DNA of 64,000 nucleotides from Bradyrhizobium sp. WSM471 (GTDB taxonomy: Bacteria; Pseudomonadota; Alphaproteobacteria; Rhizobiales; Xanthobacteraceae), in assembly GCF_000244915.1 (NCBI RefSeq), contig NZ_CM001442.1, forward strand, positions 1 to 64,000, written 5' to 3'. Made by a program: the position numbers and the translations under genes. Position 1 is the first letter of the stretch. Each line of letters starts with the position of its first letter. Under the pieces are notes generated by a model. That model searched no databases, had not been told where the DNA came from, and was given only the letters and a program-made list of their open reading frames with translations. This document shows, piece by piece, positions 38,460-48,119 of this stretch.

Positions 38460-40130
38460 ATGTTCAGCTCGCCCCGTAAGAAGCAGGTCGACCGCGCGTT
38501 GGCGCTGGCGGCGGCCATCAACCGGTCCCAAGCGGTGATCGAGTTCAAGCGGGACGGCACGATCGTCACAGCGAACCGCAACTTTTTGGATGCAATGGGT
38601 TACTCGCTCGGCGAGATCGAAGGCAAGCACCACAGCATCTTCGTCGAGACCGCCGAACGCGAGAGCGCCGCCTATCGAGAGTTCTGGACCAAGCTTAGCC
38701 GTGGCGAATTCCAGGCAGCTCAGTACAAGCGCATTGGGAAGGGCGGTAAGGAGATTTGGATTCAGGCATCTTACAACCCGATCATCGATGCGACCGGCAG
38801 GACGGTTGGCGTAATCAAATTGGCCACCGACGTCACCAAGCAGAAGATCAAGTCTCTTGAAGACGCGGGCAAGATTGACGCGATCAGCCGTGCCCAGGCA
38901 GTGATCGAGTTCAAAATGGACGGCACCATCGTCACTGCCAACCAAAATTTCCTTAAGGCCATGGGCTACTCGCTCGACCAGATTGCCGGCAAGCACCACA
39001 GCATTTTCGTGACACCCTCCGATCGTGAGAGCGCGGCATATGCCGATTTCTGGTCGCGTCTCAATCGAGGGCAATACGCAGCAGGCGAATACAAGCGCCT
39101 CACCAAGGACGGTCGCGAAGTCTGGATACTTGCCACCTACAATCCCATTTTTGACGAGGCCGGCAAACCATTCAAGGTGGTCAAATTCGCAACAGACATC
39201 ACCGAGCAGAAGCTAAAGGCTGCCGACGGTAGCGGCCAAATGGCGGCGATCACGAAGTCGCAAGCCGTGATCGAATTCAATATGGATGGCACCATCCATA
39301 CTGCCAATCAGAATTTCCTCGACGCAATGGGTTACACGCTACACGAGATCAAGGGGCAGCATCATTCGATGTTTGTTGAGCCGAAGGAGCGGGAGGCGAC
39401 GGCTTACCGTGAATTCTGGCAGAACCTCAACCGGGGCCAATTCCAGGCAGCCGAATACAAGCGCATCGGGAAGGGCGGCCGCGAAATCTGGATCCAAGCG
39501 TCTTACAACCCGATTCTCGATCTCAACGGCAAGCCATTTAAGGTCGTCAAATACGCTACCGACATCACCGCGCAGGCAATCGGGCGCAAGAAGGCGGAGG
39601 CCGCGCGCGGTCTGATCGATGCGGTCGCCGCCGGTAGCGAAGAGATGAGCGCCTCAATTCGAGAGATTTCTGAGACCATGAGCAAGTCGCGCAAGACGGC
39701 AGGCATGGCGACCTCCAGGGTAGAGGCAGCCGATCAGCAGGCGGAGCGACTCAACGAGGCTGCTCAGGCAATGAGTGGCATCGTCGAGATGATCGGCAAT
39801 ATCACCGGCCAGATCAACATGCTGGCACTCAATGCGACCATCGAGTCGGCTCGCGCAGGGGAAGCCGGACGCGGCTTCGCAGTAGTTGCGTCTGAGGTTA
39901 AGAACCTTGCCAATCAAGCCAAAACCGCAACCGACACCATCTCGCGCGAAATCGCTTCGCTGAACAGCATCGCGGGCGATGTTTCGGGTTCACTCACAGC
40001 CATCAAGGCCGCGATAGAAAGTGTCAACGAGTTTATAGCTTCGACGGCAGCAGCTGTCGAAGAACAGAGCATTGTCACATCCGACATGGCTTCCAACATG
40101 CAGCGTGCATCCGCCGAGTTGGCCGCCTGA
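38460..40130 (+). CDS. soluble chemoreceptor with three tandem PAS domains
   Basis: A 556-residue cytoplasmic methyl-accepting chemotaxis-type protein. Three PAS repeats start at residues 23, 145 and 267 with a constant period of 122 residues ([20 protein letters not shown] and variants; each ends in VIKLATDVT or VVKYATDIT). They are followed by a short signalling domain with hairpin tip [20 protein letters not shown] and [13 protein letters not shown]. No TM helix is present, so the input is internal; flavin or heme PAS ligands and BdlA-like roles are possible. CGGAGGGAATGC supports the ATG at 38460. No che genes are nearby. Confidence 0.93.
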   Translation: MFSSPRKKQVDRALALAAAINRSQAVIEFKRDGTIVTANRNFLDAMGYSLGEIEGKHHSIFVETAERESAAYREFWTKLSRGEFQAAQYKRIGKGGKEIWIQASYNPIIDATGRTVGVIKLATDVTKQKIKSLEDAGKIDAISRAQAVIEFKMDGTIVTANQNFLKAMGYSLDQIAGKHHSIFVTPSDRESAAYADFWSRLNRGQYAAGEYKRLTKDGREVWILATYNPIFDEAGKPFKVVKFATDITEQKLKAADGSGQMAAITKSQAVIEFNMDGTIHTANQNFLDAMGYTLHEIKGQHHSMFVEPKEREATAYREFWQNLNRGQFQAAEYKRIGKGGREIWIQASYNPILDLNGKPFKVVKYATDITAQAIGRKKAEAARGLIDAVAAGSEEMSASIREISETMSKSRKTAGMATSRVEAADQQAERLNEAAQAMSGIVEMIGNITGQINMLALNATIESARAGEAGRGFAVVASEVKNLANQAKTATDTISREIASLNSIAGDVSGSLTAIKAAIESVNEFIASTAAAVEEQSIVTSDMASNMQRASAELAA

Positions 40131-40494
40131 TCACACCGGCTAGCAGCGTTCTATTGGAGGGCGCAGGCGCTTGATCCGACGCTGCTCCTTCCTGCTTGTC
40201 GGCCCGTTCTGGATGGCTGCTCGCGCCGAGACAGGTTACAGCTTTAAGCTCGCCTGAGTCTTATCGTGAGGCCGATCGGGATTCCTTCGATTTTGGACCG
40301 CCGCGCGCCTTGTGATATCGCTGTCGCTGATCAACCACACGCTGCGCTGCACTCGCCTCAAGTTTGACCTAAGGCGGAGGTCAATCTGGGTCGACGGTCG
40401 CCGCACCGAGCCTTACAACATGAAAGCGCGATAGCAGCACGGAACCATATTTTGTCCGCAGGGTTGTTCATTCTTCCCCACAGGAGCACGCTGT
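40131..40494. other. intergenic stretch before the hybrid kinase
   Basis: No gene seen. It contains a perfect inverted repeat TTGACCT-N7-AGGTCAA (listed separately), 110 bases before the kinase start, plus the ribosome site CAGGAG at 40481. Confidence 0.5.
40364..40384. promoter_or_regulatory. inverted repeat TTGACCT-N7-AGGTCAA, candidate operator
   Basis: Both 7-base arms are perfect and the spacer is 7 bases, so the centres are 14 bases apart. It lies 110 bases upstream of the histidine kinase start. No known regulator is assigned. Confidence 0.35.
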
Positions 40495-42456
40495 TTGCAA
40501 ACCCATCAGTCAAAACTTGACGGGATCGACGATACTGCGCGACTTCAACTGCTCATCGATGCGATCGTTGATTACGCCATTTACATGATCGACATAGACG
40601 GCACCGTCCGCAGCTGGAACTCCGGCGCGCAGCGGCTGAAGGGCTACACGCCGGACGAAATCATCGGCAAGTCGTTCGCATCCTTCTATACGCCCGACGA
40701 TCGCACCAAAGGGCTCCCGGAGCGCGCCTTGAGCGTCGCAGCGCAAGCAGGCCGCTTCAGTGCCGAGGGATGGAGAGTCCGCAAGGACGGAAGCCGTTTC
40801 TGGGCATCGGTCATCATCGATGCCGTCCGCAACGAATCTGGTGAGCTGATCGGCTTCGCCAAGGTCACGCGAGACGTAACCGAGCGTCAGCAAGCCCATG
40901 AAGAGCTTCTCAATAGCGAGCGGCGGTACCGCCAGCTGATCGAGGCCGTGGTCGACTACGCGATCTTTCAGCTTGATCCGCTCGGCAACGTGGCAACCTG
41001 GAATCCCGGAGCGGAGCGAATCAAGGGCTACGCGCCTCCAGAGATCATCGGCCGGCATTTCAGTGCGTTTTACACGCCTGAAGATATCGAACTCGGTGTG
41101 CCCAAGCGTGCGCTTTTAGAGGCGGCGGAGCATGGGCGCTTTGAAGCGGAAGGCTGGCGCCTGCGAAAAGATGGCTCCCGCTTTTGGGCTTCGGCCATCA
41201 TCGATCGCATCACGGACGAGGCTGGCAACATCGTCGGGTTTGCCAAAGTCACGCGCGATGTTACGGACCGGAAGCGCGCCGAGGACGAGCTCAAACACGT
41301 CCAGGAGCAACTCGCCGCATCCCAAAAGCTGGAGGCGGTGGGGCAACTCAGCGGCGGAATCGCGCACGACTTCAATAATCTGCTCATGATTGTCCTTGGC
41401 AATCTCGAAACAGCTGAACGACACGTGAAGGCGCCCGGAGCCAATCTGAACCGGGCGCTCGCAAACGCGAAACGAGGCGCGCAGAGAGCCGCGGCTTTGA
41501 CCAGCCGCTTGTTGGCATTTTCGCGCCGGCAGGCGCTCGATCCCAAGCCGATCAACGTGAACAACTACGTCAACGGTCTGCAGGAATTCCTCCAGCGTAC
41601 GCTCGGAGAGAGCATCGAAGTCCAAACGGTCGGAAGTGCGGGGCTATGGCAAATTGAAGCTGACGCCAATCATCTAGAGTCAGCCATCGTCAACCTGGCA
41701 ATTAACGCTCGTGATTCCATGCCCGACGGCGGAAAGCTGACAGTGGAAGCTGCCAACATCTCCGCCGACGATGACTACTGCCGGCTCAATCCTGAACTGG
41801 CGCCCGGTCAGTACGTCGCCATTTGCGTGACTGACACCGGTGGCGGGATGTCGCGCGATGTTCTCAGTCACGCCTTCGAGCCGTTCTTTACCACCAAGGA
41901 GCCGGGTCACGGCACCGGCCTTGGCTTGAGCCAGGTCTATGGCTTCGTCAAACAATCCGGAGGGCACGCAAAAATCTACAGCGAGGTGGGGCAAGGCACG
42001 ACGATCAAGCTGTATTTCCCGCGCTTCACCGGCAGTGCCCGACACGAGGAAGTGGCACCTGAGGAGCTCGCTGAGGGTGAGATATTCGAGACCATTCTCG
42101 TCGTCGAGGATGATGAAGATCTGCGCGTCTATATTTCTGACGTCCTGCGCGATCTCAACTACCGCGTTCTCTCGGCCCGCACCGCCCAAGCCGCCCTGAC
42201 CATTCTCCTGCAGGACCAGTCGAAGGTCGATCTTCTTCTCACGGACGTGGTCATGCCCGGGATCAATGGTCGCGAACTCGGCCGGCGCGCGCTTCAAATT
42301 AGACCGCGACTGAAGATACTGTACATGACCGGGTACTCGCGCAATGCCGTCGTCCATCAGGGGAGGCTTGATGAAGGCGTAAACCTGCTGGAGAAGCCGA
42401 TCTCGCAAGCGAAACTAGCGCTGAAGGTGCGAGAGATTCTCGACCAGCTGACCTAA
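40495..42456 (+). CDS. hybrid sensor histidine kinase (PAS-PAS-HisKA-HATPase-REC)
   Basis: A 653-residue soluble hybrid kinase. Two similar PAS domains (about 20-135 and 145-260) each carry the SWNSGAQRLKGYTPDEIIGK / TWNPGAERIKGYAPPEIIGR pattern and the GWRxRKDGSRFWAS segment. They are followed by HisKA with SGGIAHDFNNLL (H291), HATPase with NLAINARDSMPDGG and GTGLGLSQVYGFVKQSGGH, and a C-terminal receiver with D584 in LLTDVVMPG and a later Lys in LLEKPIS. The start is TTG with CAGGAG eight bases before. It probably phosphorylates a partner regulator; none is adjacent. Confidence 0.94.
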   Translation: MQTHQSKLDGIDDTARLQLLIDAIVDYAIYMIDIDGTVRSWNSGAQRLKGYTPDEIIGKSFASFYTPDDRTKGLPERALSVAAQAGRFSAEGWRVRKDGSRFWASVIIDAVRNESGELIGFAKVTRDVTERQQAHEELLNSERRYRQLIEAVVDYAIFQLDPLGNVATWNPGAERIKGYAPPEIIGRHFSAFYTPEDIELGVPKRALLEAAEHGRFEAEGWRLRKDGSRFWASAIIDRITDEAGNIVGFAKVTRDVTDRKRAEDELKHVQEQLAASQKLEAVGQLSGGIAHDFNNLLMIVLGNLETAERHVKAPGANLNRALANAKRGAQRAAALTSRLLAFSRRQALDPKPINVNNYVNGLQEFLQRTLGESIEVQTVGSAGLWQIEADANHLESAIVNLAINARDSMPDGGKLTVEAANISADDDYCRLNPELAPGQYVAICVTDTGGGMSRDVLSHAFEPFFTTKEPGHGTGLGLSQVYGFVKQSGGHAKIYSEVGQGTTIKLYFPRFTGSARHEEVAPEELAEGEIFETILVVEDDEDLRVYISDVLRDLNYRVLSARTAQAALTILLQDQSKVDLLLTDVVMPGINGRELGRRALQIRPRLKILYMTGYSRNAVVHQGRLDEGVNLLEKPISQAKLALKVREILDQLT

Positions 42457-42759
42457 GGTCAGACAGCGGTAGCATCCTGCGACCGCCGGCGCCGGCGACT
42501 ACCACTCTTCCAACGCCCGCTCGTGATCCTTAGGCGAAGAGCGCCTCAGGCGTCTTGATGTCCGCTGTCTCTGGTAAAACGGGCGCGTGGCTGAATTTGC
42601 CGCGCCGGGGGTCTTTGACCCCGCAGGCTGACGTCAAGTCCCGGGAGACTGGCGGGCGCAGCAGCGACACCCTGCGACCATCGCTGGGCGAGCTGGTTTA
42701 AAATCCCTCCCGGTTGTTGACGGGACGATCACCAGATGCCACTTTCGTGATCGGTAGTG

Positions 42760-42935
42760 TCCGCAAGGACTCATCAAGGGAATGCGGTGCGTCCGTCTCG
42801 GCGGACCATTCCGCGGCTGCCCCCGCAACTGTAAGCGGATAGCCGACGACCAGCAAAACCACTGGAGCCAATCGGTCTCTGGGAAGGTGGTCGAAGGCGA
42901 TAACCCGCGAGCCAGGAAACCTGCTGCCAGCCATA
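42760..42935 (+). ncRNA. cobalamin riboswitch
   Basis: Conserved parts are seen in order: AAGGGAATGCGGTGCG, CGGCTGCCCCCGCAACTGTA followed by AGCGG, CCACTGGAGCCAATCGGT, GGGAAGGTGGTCGAAGGCGA, CCCGCGAGCCAGGAAACCTG then CTGCC (the B12 box, about 42905-42928). This is the adenosylcobalamin-binding leader fold. It ends about 220 bases before the TonB-dependent receptor start, so it most likely represses receptor synthesis when cobalamin is plentiful. Exact ends are approximate. Confidence 0.93.
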
Positions 42936-43152
42936 AGTCACGCGCGAACGCATTGGGCGGGGTGCCTCGATGTCGGACAAGTAGCCGGTGCATCTGCCGC
43001 TTGGGGCGAAGGCAGGTGACTAAGGCAACCGCGGTGACGGTTTGTTTGCGTCGCCGCAGAGCGTTCTTGTGCAACATCTTCATTTCGGCAGCGGCATTGC
43101 GCCGGCATTTTCGCTTAACCGCAGTGGCATCTCTCAGGGCGTGACCGGCCGC

Positions 43153-45546
43153 ATGCCTGGCACTCGGTCTGGCCTGCTCATCTTGCTGCTCTCTACCTCG
43201 GTGTGCCCCATGGCAACGGCGCAGACCGCCGCCCGGGACACCTCCCGAGAGGTGGAGCCCGTGATCGTCTCGCCACCTGCCGCGCGACGGGCTCCCGCCG
43301 TCAGCGCGGGCGCTCAGAAGCCGCGGACGGCCCGCCGCGCCCCGGGGCGCAATCTGTCCGCTTCGGTGGTCGCCGTCCCGGCAACCCAGCCATTGAGCGG
43401 CCCGATTCAGACGCCGCTGAACACGGCCGCCGTTACTGGCGTTGGCTCCCGGCTTGGAATCACGGCACGGGAAATGCCCGCGACCGTCGAGGTCATCGAC
43501 CAGCGCGTTATGCAGGAACTTGGCATCCGGACGACCACCGACGTCGCCAAAGCGGCGGCCGGCGTGACCGGCGGCGATGCTCCGGGTGCACCCGCCATCT
43601 TCTCGATGCGCGGCTTTTCCGGGGACCAGATCAGCACTCTCTACAACGGCATCCAGATCGGGCCATCGACCATGACCGGCCGCCCCATGGATGTCGCCGG
43701 ATTGCAGCAGGTGGAGATCATCAAGGGGCCGGATTCACTCGTAGCCGGCTTAGGGGCGACCGGCGGCGCAATCAATTTCGTCACGAAGGCGCCGCACACC
43801 GGGCCTGTTGTCAATGACGCCTTCACCTTCTACGATTCCTTCAACGGTTATCGCGCCGGCTATGGTTCGGGCGGCAGCACACTGATCGACGGGCTCGACT
43901 ACCGCTTCGACATCAGTCACTTCAACAACAAGGGATTTATCGACGACACCTATTCGAAGCTCAGCAATGTCTCGGGCCAGCTGAACTATCGCGTCAACAA
44001 CAGCCTGAAGGTCTGGGGCGCGGCCGAGTACAGGCAGGATAAGGACCGCTTCTATTGGGGCACGCCGCTGGTGCCGGCGAATGCGCCGGGCATCGTGCCG
44101 ACATCAGGCGTCGTTTCGGGCCAGTGGAGCAACTACTACCTCGGCGGCGGCACGCCGGTCCCGGTCACCGTCGATGCGCGCACGCTGACGACAAACTACA
44201 ACGTGCTCGACAACCACAGCGGGGCGAACGAGCTGTGGCTGCGCAGCGGCTTTCAATGGGACATCACCAACAACATCTCCCTCAAGAGCCAGGTCTACGG
44301 CTATGACGCCCACCGGCACTGGTTCAATAACGAGATCACCTCATTTGATCAGACCGTAGGCAATTTCGCGGGCGCGCAGAGCATCTATCGCGAGCGCCTG
44401 GCGCTCGATCATGCGCAGCGGCTCTACGGCAACATCACAGACCTTACCGTCAATTCCAATCTGGCCGGCATGGACAACCGTTTCGTCGCCACCGTCGCGG
44501 CGAGCAGCTCGCAATTCAACGTCTCGCAGGACACGCTGTTCTCTTCGGACTACGTCGATCTCCTCAATCCGGACCGCGGCCTTTATGGTCCGCGCAGCGA
44601 CGAGAAGATCTACACCCACCTCGACACGACCTCGCTGTCGTTCGAGGACCGGCTCAAGCTGACATCGACCTTCGCCCTGATCGGTGGCATCCGGTTCGAG
44701 GACATCAAGCTGGACCGCACGCGGTTTGATCCCGGTGGAGTGCTTGAATCCGCTAAGGGCTATCCCTTCTCGACGACGTTCAATCCCGTCACCGGCCGCA
44801 TCGGCTACACCTGGGACGTCGCCCCTGGCGTGATGCTGTACAGCCAGTACGCGACTGCGGCAGACCCGACGGTGGCCAACATTTTCATCCTGGCGCCGTC
44901 GGTGCCGCTGCTCCTGACGACATCGCGGACCTATGAGACCGGGGTGAAACTGCAATCGGCCGACAAGCGCGCGGAGGCCACCTTCTCGGCCTTCGACATC
45001 GAGCGCAAAAACGTCTACGTTGCCGAGAGCGGCATCGTGTTCAACGTCGCCGGCAAGATCGAAGCAAAGGGCATCGAGATCGCCGCGGCGATCAACCCGG
45101 TCGCCGGCCTGAAACTGTGGGGCAATGTCGCCTTCGTGCAGTCGCGCTTCATCGATTTCAGCTATGTCGATGGTAACGGCGTGTTTCAGTCCTATTCGGG
45201 CAAGACACCGCCCAACGTGCCTAGCTTCGTTGCCAATGCCGGCGCGTCTTATCGCTTTGAAACGACACTGCCGGTCGAAATCGGCGGCCTGATGCGTCAC
45301 GTCGGTGACCGCTTCAACTTCCAAGACAATCTCGTCACTATGAACGCTTACACCACGTTCGATGCGTTTGCGTTCGTCGATATTCCCAAGGCGTACTTCC
45401 CGAGTATCGACCGGACCCGCCTGAGCTTCCGCGTAAGGAATTTGACCAACAAGCTCTACGCGGCTTGGGGCGACCCCGGCTACATCGACCAGATAATCCT
45501 GGGCGCACCGCGGAGCTACGAGGTGGCGGCTTCATTCAAGTGGTAG
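43153..45546 (+). CDS. TonB-dependent outer-membrane receptor under a cobalamin riboswitch
   Basis: A roughly 797-residue outer-membrane receptor. Signal peptide (SGLLILLLSTSVCPMATAQ), a disordered Pro/Ala-rich segment (about 30-90), plug domain with GITAREMPATVEVIDQRVMQ, FSMRGFSGDQISTLYNGIQI and VEIIKGPDSLVAGLGATGGA, then a beta-barrel ending in an aromatic residue (VAASFKW). By sequence it resembles ferric-siderophore receptors more than BtuB, yet the riboswitch points to cobalamin, cobinamide or another corrinoid, or a metal chelate, as substrate. The start is uncertain: GTG at 43141 is possible. Confidence 0.92.
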   Translation: MPGTRSGLLILLLSTSVCPMATAQTAARDTSREVEPVIVSPPAARRAPAVSAGAQKPRTARRAPGRNLSASVVAVPATQPLSGPIQTPLNTAAVTGVGSRLGITAREMPATVEVIDQRVMQELGIRTTTDVAKAAAGVTGGDAPGAPAIFSMRGFSGDQISTLYNGIQIGPSTMTGRPMDVAGLQQVEIIKGPDSLVAGLGATGGAINFVTKAPHTGPVVNDAFTFYDSFNGYRAGYGSGGSTLIDGLDYRFDISHFNNKGFIDDTYSKLSNVSGQLNYRVNNSLKVWGAAEYRQDKDRFYWGTPLVPANAPGIVPTSGVVSGQWSNYYLGGGTPVPVTVDARTLTTNYNVLDNHSGANELWLRSGFQWDITNNISLKSQVYGYDAHRHWFNNEITSFDQTVGNFAGAQSIYRERLALDHAQRLYGNITDLTVNSNLAGMDNRFVATVAASSSQFNVSQDTLFSSDYVDLLNPDRGLYGPRSDEKIYTHLDTTSLSFEDRLKLTSTFALIGGIRFEDIKLDRTRFDPGGVLESAKGYPFSTTFNPVTGRIGYTWDVAPGVMLYSQYATAADPTVANIFILAPSVPLLLTTSRTYETGVKLQSADKRAEATFSAFDIERKNVYVAESGIVFNVAGKIEAKGIEIAAAINPVAGLKLWGNVAFVQSRFIDFSYVDGNGVFQSYSGKTPPNVPSFVANAGASYRFETTLPVEIGGLMRHVGDRFNFQDNLVTMNAYTTFDAFAFVDIPKAYFPSIDRTRLSFRVRNLTNKLYAAWGDPGYIDQIILGAPRSYEVAASFKW

Positions 45547-45924
45547 CAGGTGCAGCATGCGCCGGCGGTTGGCCCGTAGCTGACCTGCAAGGCGGAGGCG
45601 GAGCCGAGCCTATCCTCGTTTTCAACATTCCAAGCAATCCTGATCCTGTACCTCAGGACAATAGGTTCGAAAGCCGAATTGAAGTTTTATTATCCCGTCT
45701 ACGGCGCCCCCCAAGCGCCGTGACAACAACCCAGCCCCCCCAATGCCGCCCCAGTTTCCCAAACGCTGGGGCGGCCCCCCCTTTGGCCAGTTTTGTCGGC
45801 TCTGTTGAGCACGTATGTGCGTTAGGCTTACCTATAAAGGTTTTTAGCGGGAAGCCGGCCGAAGCGCCGGCCGACTCGGGTACCATCGCACAAAACCCGT
45901 CCGGTTTGCGTTCGGTGCATCGCG
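45547..45924. other. intergenic stretch after the TonB receptor
   Basis: No gene. It contains the strong hairpin listed at 45745-45775 and a TTTTGTCGGC...GCCGGCCGAAGCGCCGGCCG-like GC-rich inverted segment (45850-45878). The ribosome region of the small gene at 45925 is not obvious. Confidence 0.5.
45745..45775. terminator. strong GC hairpin, probable transcription stop
   Basis: GCCGCCCCAG and CTGGGGCGGC form a perfect 10-base stem with an 11-base loop, 200 bases downstream of the receptor gene. A run of C, not U, follows, so it is not a classical intrinsic terminator, but it is the only strong stop-like structure after the receptor. Confidence 0.5.
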
Positions 45925-46320
45925 TTGAGTTTTCAGTTGTCTACATTGAAAATCCTTGCCGGCCAGCCCGATGGCCGTGGCAGTCTTGCGCTGATCAAGC
46001 AGCATCTGGCGGTATTCTATACGAGCGGGCCGGAATGGACTGCACGGATGAAGTCGCTTGCTGAGCGGGCTCCGCAGCTGGACATTTTCGCGCAAAGGCT
46101 TGTGGTGCGAGATGCTGGCGATTGGGTCATTACCGACGAAGGCCGCGCCGTCCTTGAAGCACTTGAGCGGCCAGCGTCAGGCAATTCATCTCATTCAGCA
46201 GAGGCGACCATTTCCGAAGGCGTCTCTCGCTTGCGAACCGCGCCGACAAGATCCTTGGAGCACCGTAAGCGCCGCCGCATAAAAAGGCGCAGACATCGAG
46301 GCTCAGAGTCATCTGCCTGA
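45925..46320 (+). CDS. small protein with winged-helix-like N-terminus, unknown function
   Basis: A 131-residue protein, TTG start giving MSFQLSTLKILAGQPDGRGS. The first 90 residues look like a compact helical or winged domain (LALIKQHLAVFYTSGPEWTA, LDIFAQRLVVRDAGDWVITD, EGRAVLEALE), reminiscent of small DNA-binding proteins common in Bradyrhizobium. The last 40 residues are Arg-rich and probably disordered (HRKRRRIKRRRHRG). A 9-base-stem hairpin follows the stop (46346-46370). Confidence 0.65.
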   Translation: MSFQLSTLKILAGQPDGRGSLALIKQHLAVFYTSGPEWTARMKSLAERAPQLDIFAQRLVVRDAGDWVITDEGRAVLEALERPASGNSSHSAEATISEGVSRLRTAPTRSLEHRKRRRIKRRRHRGSESSA

Positions 46321-46345
46321 GGGCATCGGAGCGCAGGCAGCAGAA

Positions 46346-46370
46346 GGGCCGCTGTTTTGAGCAGCGGCCC
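46346..46370. terminator. hairpin after the small gene at 45925
   Basis: GGGCCGCTG and CAGCGGCCC form a perfect 9-base stem with a TTTTGAG loop, 26 bases after the stop codon. No U-tract follows, so efficiency is uncertain. Confidence 0.5.
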
Positions 46371-46611
46371 TGCCGGGTGTGCAATTGGATCGAAATGAAA
46401 TCTTTGACCAGCCCCGGTAAGGCAGCGTCGCCGTTGCCAGATGTTCCCGCCATAATCCATGTGAATCGAGACGCTGAAAAAGCGGCTCATCGCTGAGCGT
46501 GCCTACTAATGGCGACCGGCGAGCAGTCGGGCCGGGCGTCGTTGCGACTGGTCCTAAGTTAGGCGGTTGCAGGCCCGGGCGATGCCAGCCACTCGCTATT
46601 GCGGGGCCTTT

Positions 46612-46833
46612 TCAGCTTGGCGCTTGCGGATCAGGGCCTCGCGGGAGGTGCGAGACTTCTTGCCTCGAGATTGTCCAGGTCGCTCTTGTCGCCATGTACC
46701 TGAGCGCCTGGCTCTGGAGCAGCGCCACCGATGCTGCAATCTGTTCCCGAGACCGGCGGAGCATTTCCGCCGACATTTGCTTAGTCTCGAATTGAGGCTG
46801 CGGATCCGTCTCGAATGGCTTGTGTGTGAGCAT
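46612..46833 (-). CDS. small hypothetical protein
   Basis: A 73-residue protein with a helical centre (SAEMLRRSREQIAASVALLQ then SQALRYMATRATW). AGGAGGG lies about 12 bases before the ATG. No known domain. Composition is protein-like and favours this strand over overlapping frames. Confidence 0.5.
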   Translation of the reverse strand: MLTHKPFETDPQPQFETKQMSAEMLRRSREQIAASVALLQSQALRYMATRATWTISRQEVSHLPRGPDPQAPS

Positions 46834-47005
46834 GGCCGATTTTGACCCTCCTGCTCTATTAACATAGGTTAGAAAGCGCGGCCGACACGGTCCAAAAGTG
46901 GACGTTCCATGGCCAATTCGGCCGCGTTTACCAGCTGTGGCCGGCCACGTGCCTCATGGGTTAGGGTCAAGGTAAAGGCGCGAGGCCAGCCGGCGGATCT
47001 TCTTT

Positions 47006-47191
47006 TTAGTCTTTTGTCCGGTTCTCTCGCTGAGCCCTGATCTCGGCACGGGCGGAAGCGCTCTCTAAGATCGAACGCCTCAGCTCTCGGATCGCCTCCT
47101 CGCGACAACCTAAGAGCAGGCTGCGTTGATGCCGTACATCTTGAGCTTGTTTCAGGGCTTCGTCTGCGCGAGCAAAAATGGAATCAGACAT
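47006..47191 (-). CDS. small helical protein, unknown function
   Basis: A 61-residue, charged, all-helical-looking protein (IFARADEALKQAQDVRHQRS, REEAIRELRRSILESASARA). Its heptad-like pattern suggests a short coiled coil. No family is recognised. It is on the same strand as the other minus-strand small genes around it. Confidence 0.5.
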   Translation of the reverse strand: MSDSIFARADEALKQAQDVRHQRSLLLGCREEAIRELRRSILESASARAEIRAQRENRTKD

Positions 47192-47291
47192 GCTTCACCA
47201 TGGATCCATCCGACACAGCAGCCATTTGCATAAGCTAATTGCCCCCCGCGAGTTCAAATCCGCTAGCGCTGTTCGAGCGACCGCAGGCGTA

Positions 47292-47324
47292 GCCCCGGCC
47301 TAGGAGGGACGAGGAGGCCGGGGC
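47292..47324. terminator. perfect 10-base-stem hairpin
   Basis: GCCCCGGCCT and AGGCCGGGGC enclose a 13-base loop AGGAGGGACGAGG. It lies about 80 bases downstream of the minus-strand gene ending at 47406. The loop is a good Shine-Dalgarno-like sequence on the plus strand, but no gene follows it. Confidence 0.4.
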
Positions 47325-47405
47325 TTAGGATGGTCCTCGCGCCGGGCTGGAGGAATCGGCACGAGCAAGCCCAATTGCGGGTTCGCCCGTTCGTTCCTGG
47401 ATTGC

Positions 47406-47630
47406 TCATTCCACCGCTCGCAGACCTCGCGCCGTCGGCTCATAACGCTGGCCGTGCTGTTCCAGCCAGCCACCTTCGACCATCTTCCGCGCCAGAGCCA
47501 TCGAGCATACCGGCTGACTGCCACCGGGGTGATACAGGCCATCTGCGCGCTGGATCAGGTAGCCGTAGACGCGGCCCAGTCGCAGCGGCTTGATCATTCC
47601 AGGAAAGAGAACGACAGAGTGGTCGGGCAT
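47406..47630 (-). CDS. small protein with winged-helix-like features
   Basis: A 74-residue protein (PLRLGRVYGYLIQRADGLYH, ALARKMVEGGWLEQHGQRYE, PTARGLRAVE). The order helix, helix, beta-hairpin (RYEPTARGLRAV) resembles a minimal winged helix with a T-x-x-G-xx-A/L wing. No family assigned. Confidence 0.5.
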   Translation of the reverse strand: MPDHSVVLFPGMIKPLRLGRVYGYLIQRADGLYHPGGSQPVCSMALARKMVEGGWLEQHGQRYEPTARGLRAVE

Positions 47631-47801
47631 CGCCCAGTCCCGAACACGTCGGATGACTGGCCGGTTCCCGATCAGGTCGAGTGCATCCGCACCGAGTGAT
47701 CCGGTACACGGGTTCTGACCTCATTTGTTAAGGCGCGAATCGCCGAAGCCTGTCTGAGAGATTGCCGGGCGAGGATTCACAGGGGTGGGGACATCAGAAC
47801 G

Positions 47802-47993
47802 ATGCAGCAGTCACGTTATCCGTTGCTGAGACGCTGGACGCCGGAAGAGCATCAACGACTGCTGGCGATGGCGGCGGCGGGCCGCCGACCAGACGAGATC
47901 GCCAGCGCGCTCGGCAGGACAGAAGCAGCCGTGCGAGGGCGCGCGCATGTACACAACATTCCACTCCGACTCGTCACTCAGAAGCGAAAGTGA
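47802..47993 (+). CDS. small SANT/Myb-like HTH protein
   Basis: A 63-residue protein with RRWTPEEHQRLLAMAAAGRR followed by PDEIASALGRTEAAVRGRA, a Myb/SANT-like three-helix arrangement (Trp at the start of helix 1, the xxIAxxLGRTxxAVxxRA recognition helix). Probably binds DNA. Similar miniproteins are common in Bradyrhizobium. No partner gene is evident. Confidence 0.65.
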   Translation: MQQSRYPLLRRWTPEEHQRLLAMAAAGRRPDEIASALGRTEAAVRGRAHVHNIPLRLVTQKRK

Positions 47994-48119
47994 GCCGAGG
48001 CTGTCTTCGGTTAGGCGACTCTTTTTCCGGATAGGCGTACCGTACTTCCCATGATCAAGGGCGTAGCCATAGCTGCTCTTCTGCTGGCTACGGCGGTTGT
48101 GACCCATTGCGGGCTACGC

